Positions 56,940-64,000 of a DNA stretch of 64,000 nt are shown here, in pieces. Below the pieces are notes generated by a model, which saw only the letters and a program-made list of their open reading frames with translations, was not told where the DNA came from and ran no database searches. This DNA comes from Acorus gramineus (Eukaryota; Streptophyta; Magnoliopsida; Acorales; Acoraceae): positions 2,564,433 to 2,628,432 of the forward strand of contig JAUJYN010000019.1 of the NCBI GenBank assembly GCA_030737835.1, given 5' to 3'. The translations under genes were made by a program, and so were the position numbers. Position 1 is the stretch's first letter; the number at the start of each line of letters is the position of its first letter.

Positions 56940-57430
56940 TCAAATGTCATGAACTCTTCAGAGTTCCTCCAGCGCGCATAACCAAGATGCGGGGAAACAA
57001 GTACAATCAAAAGCAGTGTTGGAATATCACTGGGGGAAAGAAACTCGGGAGGGCGGCGTGAGTTCCCGATACAGGGTACCCCGACAACCAAACAAGGAAC
57101 ACGGAGTACCCTAACACGGGTCTCACCGCTGTCCTCGCAAGGTCCCTCCCCTATAATATTCACTACTCATGCTAATAATCATACTAATCATACAACTCTA
57201 CCGTTCTGAATTCCTCAGAACCCACCAGGGCGCATAACTACGATGCGGGGAACATGCATAAGGTTATAACAGGGTGGAATATCATTGGGGGAAAGAAACT
57301 CGGGAGGGCAGCGTGAGTTCCCATTATAGGACACCCCGACAACCAAACAAGGAACACGGTGTACCCTAACCCGGGTCTCACCGCTGTCCTCGCAAGGCCC
57401 CTCCCCTATAATATTCACTATAACATGCAA
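56940..57430. repeat. Tandem duplication of about 256 bp inside LTR D2
   Basis: The block with GGGGGAAAGAAACTCGGGAG, CCCCGACAACCAAACAAGGA and CTCCCCTATAATATTCACTA occurs at about 57028 and again at 57284. LTRs B, C1 and D1 have a single related block. It lies in intron 2. Confidence 0.85.
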
Positions 57431-57754
57431 TTTAACAAGTACTAGCATTTAATTTAATAAATAAACTAGTAGGACGCATACATAGGTCGAGGTTTCCTAA
57501 CATGAAGCAGGAGGCATGGTGCATGGCTCTTACACCTATCCTATGGGTGCAAGTCCCTAACAGAAAAGCCTAGGGTAACATGCATTTCTACATATTCATC
57601 AGGCTCACATGCAATACATATTATTACAGGTTAATATAATCCACGGTGCCCCAGGAGAGGTCGGTATACGCCCAAGTGCGTATAACACCTCTCTACTGGG
57701 TTGGATTGTCCCACTCACCAGAATCGGGGTCGACACGCGACCGCCCGTCTAGAT

Positions 57755-58626
57755 CTGCAAGACAGACATTCACTGGTTAGAATAAATCCATAATAACCCC
57801 AAAAATACATAACACACACGAATAGACACCCAACACCTCCCCAACAACTACCCGCGCGGCCACCCGACCGCCCGGGCGCACCGCCGCGCCTCGGCCCGCG
57901 CACCGCCGGGCCCCTGCCCGCCGCCGAGACACACCGCCGAGCTTCCCGGGGCACCCCGCACGCCCCCGCGCGCAGCGCCCCGCCCCGCGCGCACCCCGCG
58001 CGCACCTCCGCCACCTCGCGCGCACCTCGCACGCACCTCGCACACCTTGCCGCACCTCGCGCGCACCTCGCACGCCTTGCCGCACCTCGCGCGCACCTCG
58101 CACGCCTTGCCGCACCTCGCGCGCACCTCGCACGCACCTCGCCGCACCTCCGCGCACCACCGCGGCCTCACCGCGGCCTCCGCGCACCGCCACGCACCCT
58201 CAGCCACGGCTCGCGCACGCCACGGCCTCGCGCACGCCATCCGCGCACCCGCGCGACCCGCTCCACGCGCATCAGCCGCCCAGCTCGCCCAGCACCGGCC
58301 TCTGCTCGCCCAGCACCGGCCAGCACCCTGCACCAGGCCCGCGCGCCCTCGCGCGCACGCCGCGCGTACGCGCGCCCGCGCACGCACGCGCGCCTGCCCG
58401 CGCGCACCCGACCTGGCGCCGCCTGGGCTGCTGCTGCTGCTGCTGCTTGGCCCGGACGACCTGCCACTGCCCGAGCGCCACCACCACCTCTCCCTTGACC
58501 ACCGACCACCCTCCAACCACTTCCGACCGCCCTCCGACCACCTCCACTGCCGCCGACCACCCCCAAACACCCAATCCACCTTCCTAGCATTCATCTATGC
58601 AAGAAAAGGAGGGAAAGGAGGCTTAC
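57755..58626 (-). other. CpG-rich leader intron 1 of LTR D2
   Basis: 872 bp between GTAAGC and TTGCAG on the minus strand. It holds four tandem copies of a 30-bp unit (CTCGCGCGCACCTCGCACG then CCTTGCCGCA) at 58026-58150. This is the interval exactly missing from D1. Confidence 0.8.
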
Positions 58627-58943
58627 CGAGGGGAGGGGAAGACGTTCGGTAGCTCTCCGCGCGCCGAAACCTTCCTCAAAGGCTTTCCCACGCCCCGATC
58701 TATCACGGCCCTCGATTTGGGTCGAAACAGAGGAGAGAGAGAGGAGGTCGGGGAGGCTAGGATCGTCGGAATTCGGATTTGAAGACACCGGAGTGTAGAT
58801 CGGGACCCGATCTACACTTCCCGTGCTTTGGGTTTTCGATTTTGAGGGGTGGAGGGGGCTCAAACGGAAGAAAAACGGAGAAGGGGAGAGGGGAAATCAC
58901 GTCGGGAGGGATGATGAATAGTGTAGGGGTGATTTTTGATTTC

Positions 58944-58952
58944 TTTTATATA
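58944..58952 (-). promoter_or_regulatory. TATA box in LTR D2
   Basis: Minus-strand TATATAAAA, about 30 bp upstream of CACTATTCATCATCCC. Same position as the D1 TATA box, upstream of exon 1. Confidence 0.65.
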
Positions 58953-59216
58953 GAGCACGACTTAAAAACCCGGATACGCCCCGGAACTGCAAAATTTTTG
59001 GAGACGATGCCAGAATTCGATGAAATTTTTGTGGGAGGTCTAAAATGGCACCAGGACACCAAATATGCAGTTAGATTTCCAATCGGAGTCCTCTAACTCA
59101 GGACGATAGCTAACAGTCTGAAAATACGCGGTTCCGACCAAAAACCCTAAAAATTTTAAAAACTGCCAGGACGCTCCAACGGTTACCAGCAGGTTAAAAG
59201 TGACACATATATAACA

Positions 59217-62200
59217 GCTCCAGCTCCACGCCCAACACTGCCCCTAAAAAGAAATAGTATGCGAGGGGTGATCTACAAGCTCAGTGAGTGGCTGGAAACC
59301 AATCACCATTCTACAGTTCGATACATAAATCAATTTCCTTTCAAGGAAAACATGGGTAGAAACCCAATGGATAACAGGGTCACGCGGCGGCGCGACCAAC
59401 CTCACCCCCACCCTCACTCCCGGAGGGAGTCTTTTGGGACTTATGGGGAGAGACCATACCGTCGGTCGAAGAGACCCGGATTTACTGGTCTACTCAACAC
59501 TACTGGATCATCTACATCTAGATAATCGCCCAATGATGTCCTTCAACATCGATCACGAGACCGGACCCAACAACTATGGGAACGGTCGAACAACGAATGG
59601 GTCACGAGGCAACGTGTCTTCGCCTCATCCACACCCTCACTCCTGAAAGGAGACATCTTGGGACTTTGGGAAGAGACTTAGACTGCTCTACACCCCTGGT
59701 CCACCGGTAGCCTCTCCCACCCTCGTGGCCTCCGCCTAGTCCTCTGACAGGTATAGCCAACGCCGAGGAGTTCCTACATCGGATCCAACGAAGGGGAGAA
59801 CGATTCCACGCTCGCGACATCATTCATTAACCTTCTCCCGGGTAGTATCTACAACCCGATCTCCTCAACTCACCGCTCTACACCCTTGGTCCGCCAGTAG
59901 CCCTTTCCCACCCTCGTGGCCTCCACCTAGTCCACTCCCACCATCCGTACTGTCCGACACATCGGAGGTACCTACGGACGGGAGCCCTCTGTCAAGTACA
60001 GCAAACGCCGGGGAGTTCCTACATCGGATCCAACGAAGGGGAGAACGATCCCATGTTCGCAAAGCGAAACCCAAAGGAAAACAACCACTCTCGATACTCG
60101 CTTATCGAGATATCACACACATGCATAACAACAACCAACACCCTCATATTAACCTTAAAGTAGTCATAGTCCCTAAACGGGAGTAACTACACAAGCTAGT
60201 GGGTCGTAACATCGCCGACCCACCCCACCCTCACCCTCACCCTTTACGGGGTGACATGGGCCTTTCGGGACTGACTAGACTGCTATTCACCCTTGGACCA
60301 CCGGTAGCCCTTTCCCACCCTCGTAGCCTCGACCTAGTCCACTCCAACTACCAGTACTGTTCGAACACATCGGAGGTACCGGACGGAAGCCCTCTGTCAG
60401 GTCAGCCATCGCCGGGGAGTTCCTACATCGGATCCAACAAAGGGGAGAGAACAGCCTACTCACACGCATGCGATCCTCTTGGATCCATCGACAACGCTTC
60501 CTAACATTTCTAATGTCATGAATTCTCAAGAATTCCTCCAGGGCGCATAACTAAGATGCGGGGAAACATATATTATAACCACAAGGTTATAATATTCTCT
60601 AAGGCATGCTTACAACAATATAATCACATAATCCCATCTTGATTTAAATAAATTAAACTAAATGGGAACATGCATAGGTCGAGGCTTTCCTAGCATGAAA
60701 CATGGTGTCAGGATGCATTTCCCTAGCATACAAGGTCTAATGTGGCATGGTTATATCATAGCATTCGATATAAGGGTGCATATCCCTAGCATACGAGTCT
60801 AGGGTGGCATGCATATTATTTACATATTATAGCTAGGGGGCCCCATCGATGCGCGACGCGCGTCTATGCGGGTCGAGCGCATCCCTAGAGGGGGGGGGGG
60901 GGATTGGAATCAAACCACTCACCTTACGACCCGGGACCTCGCGCATCCCATCCGACGAGATCTGCAAGGTAGGGGCATCCAACTGGTGAGAAACAACACA
61001 ATTTACACATAGACAACATTAGAAATACCCAATACTCGGACAAGCATGCATACGGACTCGCACGCATGCGAGCACGCATGTACGCACGCGAGTCTGAGTG
61101 CCCCGACACCTACCCGAACCCTCGGGCAGCCACATGCACGCCCCCCCGCACCCGCACGCACGAATGCGCACGCACGCCCGCACCCCAGCACCATCGGCGC
61201 ACTGCCGCGCGTCCAGCCCAGCGTGTACCCGCGCGCACTGCGCCCCCCGCGCAGCACCCCGCGCACGCCCCAGCACGCGCGCGCGCGCACTGGTCCCCAG
61301 CCCCGCGCCCAGGTGCATGCCTAGGCGCACTGCTCCGCGCGCGCCTGCACGCACTCCCGCGCGCACCCCCGCTCGAGCTAGCACCCGCGCGCCCACTTCG
61401 CACGCCCCCGCGCGCGTCTGCGCGCCCGACTGCGCCTGCCAGCGCCCGCCTGCGCGCTCGCCTGTGCGCGCACGCAAGCAGACGACCCGAAACGCGCGCC
61501 CAGCCAACCCTTACCCCTTTTTAACCCTCCCCAACCCCTCACACACACCCTAACCCATCTACCTAGCATGCATGACCTCCCTAACATCCCCTTAAGCCAT
61601 GAAAACCAAGAAAAGAAGGGGAGGAGCTCACCTTGGAGGGGGAACGAAAGGGGGAGGTTCGGGGGCCCTCGACGCACCCGCGACCACCTCAACCACCACC
61701 ACCACCTCAGCCTCCTCAGCCCTCCCATGGCTGCAAATCAGGGGGGGGGGAACCATGAAAAGGGAGCTTGAGAGAGAGGAGATCATCCACAACAACACAC
61801 CCACACAAACCTACTCAAGCACTTGCACCATCTCTTTTAGACATTTTCACAAACACCTTGGGGGCTTTGAGAGAGTGAAAGAGGGGTCCAAGATGAGGTT
61901 GACGTGGGGAAAAATGGGAGGGGAGAGAGAGAGAGAGATATTTATGCAACAAATATCTTAAGAGGGAATGAAATGACCTAATCATCCCTTGACTTGAAAT
62001 TCTGCGCATACTTCACTAGAACAGCCATAACTTCCTCGATATAGCTCCGAATTGCACAATTCCAATTCTGTTGGAAAGCTAAGAAGATTATCTACAACTT
62101 TCATGTTCATGCCAAGATCAAATAATCTCTCCAGCTATTCCAAAATTAGAGATAAACATAGAACAGGGCTGCTGCCAGAATTTCCCTCCCCGGGGTATAC

Positions 62201-62427
62201 TTGGAAAAATACCCATAACTTTTACTTCAAGAATCCAGTTGATCTAATTCCACTTCTGTGCTAACTCAAAACTGGACATCTCATAATAAAATCATATTTA
62301 AACCTCTTCATCTTGGATTTTAACAAAATCAAATCCAAATACCAAATTGGAAATACATAACTTCTAGGAAAAAAAATTATGTACCAAAATTTTCAATCAG
62401 AGTGCTCCAAATGACACAGGCACAACA
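59217..62427 (-). mobile_element. Solo LTR C2, outer part
   Basis: Resumes the C LTR after D2 and runs to ACAGGCACAACA (62427). Element-sense features: intron 1 from 61631 to 60962 (670 bp, GTGAGC...TTGCAG), the same 39-nt exon 2 as C1, and an intron 2 donor GTGAGT. A 13-base G run lies at about 60890-60902. The sequence outside belongs to LTR E. Confidence 0.82.
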
Positions 62428-64000
62428 GGTACGTTACCATGGATTTCTCGATAAAATACGGGACATATTTTCTCTTCAAAAACATAAAGAGATTTATTTA
62501 ATCATGCCAATGAAAACATAACCAGGATCTAAATATAATTCATCCTAAACACAGATGATTACATACAAAATAGTTTTAACATAAACATCCATCTGTTTTT
62601 GCTGAAAGGGACTAAGGAAACTACATGCCAAGGAAGGCTTATTCAACCACCTAGATGCAACAGAAGATAAAAGCACGAGCTACGATCGTCACCACCGAGA
62701 TCGACGATCACCAACGGTTACTCTGAAAGGTTGGGAAAAGGAGGGGTGAGCTACCACACGCTCAGTGAATAGACCTTGTTGTCCCAATAATATAATATAT
62801 TCTCAAATTGCAACCTTGATAAAATATTGCCAAAACAGTTGTATATACATATAAAATGATACATCAATAATCATAACTTAAATAAGAATAACATTTTTGG
62901 TCCAAAGTTCAATAACCATCGAATTTCCCAATGCATATCTCAAATAAATTTCAAACTCATGATGCGTATGAGAGCAACGGACACGCATGCCTGTATTCCA
63001 TGGCACCTAGCCATCAACAGCACATAGCCGCAAGGATTTCACACAAGAAATCGTGTCACCTAGACTTGGGTCCATTCTGAACCGTAGTCACCTAGACTCA
63101 GGACTGTTGGAAGAAAACCTTTTGTTCTACACCTTCGTCATCCAGTAGCCCTCTCCCGAGTAGCCTCTACCTGGTATACTCCCATGATCAGTACATCTGC
63201 CGAACGCATCGGTAGTACCTACAGGTGGGAGCCCTCTGTCAGGACAGCTTTAACGTCGGGTAGCTTCAACGCGGATCCGAAGAAGGGGAGAACGATTCCA
63301 CGCTCGCAAAAATCATCCGGTAGCCCTCTCCCGCGTAGCCTCTACCTGTCGGCCTTCCACGATCGGTACATCAGCCAGATGCGTACCGCGATACGCATCA
63401 GTAGCACTTACAAGTGGTGGCACCCAAACAGGACAACTTCGACGCTGGGGTGTTCGACGCATGACGATGTCGGGAGGAAACACCCCACGTTCGCAAAGTG
63501 AACCCTATGGAAAAGTCAACTATGCTCGATAATCACATATCAATGATAATGAAATTCTTTTCGACTCCCACACGAGTGCATCGCTAAGACGCGAGGGGGT
63601 TACCTCTGCTCTCACGCAGAAATAAGCCCAAGGCATATAACCCAACAGGCAGTTCATATACGTGCCTAGCACGGGTAGGCCTAACTTAATGCCAAAGCTA
63701 CCGGTTTAACAAAACTGATACAACAAATGAATTCTCCTGAATTCCATTCAAGTGCATCACACGGATGCAAGGGCGATTACATCGCTCGCACACTAACTAA
63801 TGAGGTACATCCCGACAGTGGGTCGTACCCATGCCTATTTCAGATAGGCCTAATTAGTTTTAACATGTGCATATATATAACAGGAGAATCATATCATACA
63901 ACATGCATACAAGCATGCAAGCATATAAGCATACCTCATACAAGTATATAAGCATACAAGCTATACTCTAAAATGTGTTGGATATCACCAACTTAAAAAG
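62428..64000 (-). mobile_element. LTR E, continuing past the window edge
   Basis: A more diverged LTR of the same superfamily. It shares GGGGTGAGCTACCACACGCTCAGTGAATAG-like sequence (62742-62770) with the intron 2 acceptor side of the other LTRs (minus-strand acceptor CCTTTCAG), and the GTAGCC(T/C)CTACCTGG and GTGGGAGCCCTCTGTCAGG blocks (63210-63245). A block with CCGGTAGCCCTCTCCCG is duplicated (63141, 63319). The right end is not in the window. Confidence 0.6.

Larger units (their letters stand above)
55988..59216 (-). mobile_element. Solo LTR D2 (family D) with intron 1 present
   Basis: A 3229-bp LTR (TGTCACGCCCCAGGGCTGG ... GTGACACATATATAACA). Element-sense features: TATA box at 58944-58952; exon 1; intron 1 from 58626 to 57755 (872 bp, CTCG|GTAAGC ... 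TTGCAG|ATC); exon 2 57719-57754 (36 nt); intron 2 from 57718 to 56396 (1323 bp, acceptor CCCCAG); exon 3. It contains a 256-bp tandem duplication and a 30-bp GC-rich repeat inside intron 1. The spliced frame of exons 1-3 is open. No internal region, so a solo LTR. It is the intron-bearing partner of D1. Confidence 0.88.

Overview
This window reads as nuclear DNA of a flowering plant, from transposon-rich and probably heterochromatic sequence. The evidence is spliced genes with GT-AG introns, a plant-type lipid-transfer protein, an L1-type LINE, Ty3/gypsy elements of the Tat and Tekay/Del (chromovirus) types, and many solo LTRs. I see no bacterial, organellar or viral genome organisation and cannot name the species.

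Layout. 1-6840: an old minus-strand LINE with ORF1 and ORF2 remnants, its ORF1 split by a MITE-like insert. 7766-8530: the last three exons of an unidentified plant gene on the plus strand. 10573-10890: an intact minus-strand DIR1-like lipid-transfer protein gene. 10913-12815: AT-rich, no gene seen. From 12.8 kb to the end the window is almost entirely nested LTR retrotransposons.

Nest. I separate related LTR families by sequence and call them A (2.5-2.6 kb), B (3.0 kb), C (about 3.6-3.7 kb), D (2.1-3.2 kb) and E (partial). The gypsy copies are: C1, a truncated minus-strand element (12820-20291) holding solo LTR D1 (14782-16862); A1, a plus-strand solo LTR (20868-23491) inside a Tat remnant; A2, a two-LTR minus-strand element (24714-34291); A3, a solo LTR (38549-52115) split by complete element B (39037-50054, TSD TATAG); and E, an LTR (from 55582) split by solo LTR C2 (55631-62427), itself split by solo LTR D2 (55988-59216, TSD GCTCC). 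Two Tat-lineage remnants in opposite orientation (about 20.3-24.7 kb and 35.7-38.5 kb plus 52.1 kb on) form the older substrate.

Main result. The LTRs of families A-D carry an apparently spliced leader. In element sense each has U3, then a TATA box or W-box cluster, exon 1, a CpG-rich GT-AG intron of about 500-870 bp, a small exon 2 (36 nt in A, B and D), a second GT-AG intron with a G-quadruplex motif, and exon 3. LTR D1 lacks intron 1 to the exact nucleotide, as expected if a spliced transcript was reverse transcribed. Joining exons 1-3 keeps one frame in five copies of A and D, with indels in multiples of three, so the leader may be or have been coding. A and B LTRs also carry three (A) or two (B) palindromic W-box pairs spaced about two helical turns apart.

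The gypsy pol genes are broken. A2 has lost its RNase H by a 429-bp microhomology deletion. B keeps all domains but has frameshifts, a chromodomain stop and an integrase Asp-to-Asn change. All boundaries come from reading repeats against each other by eye; no alignment or database search was run.
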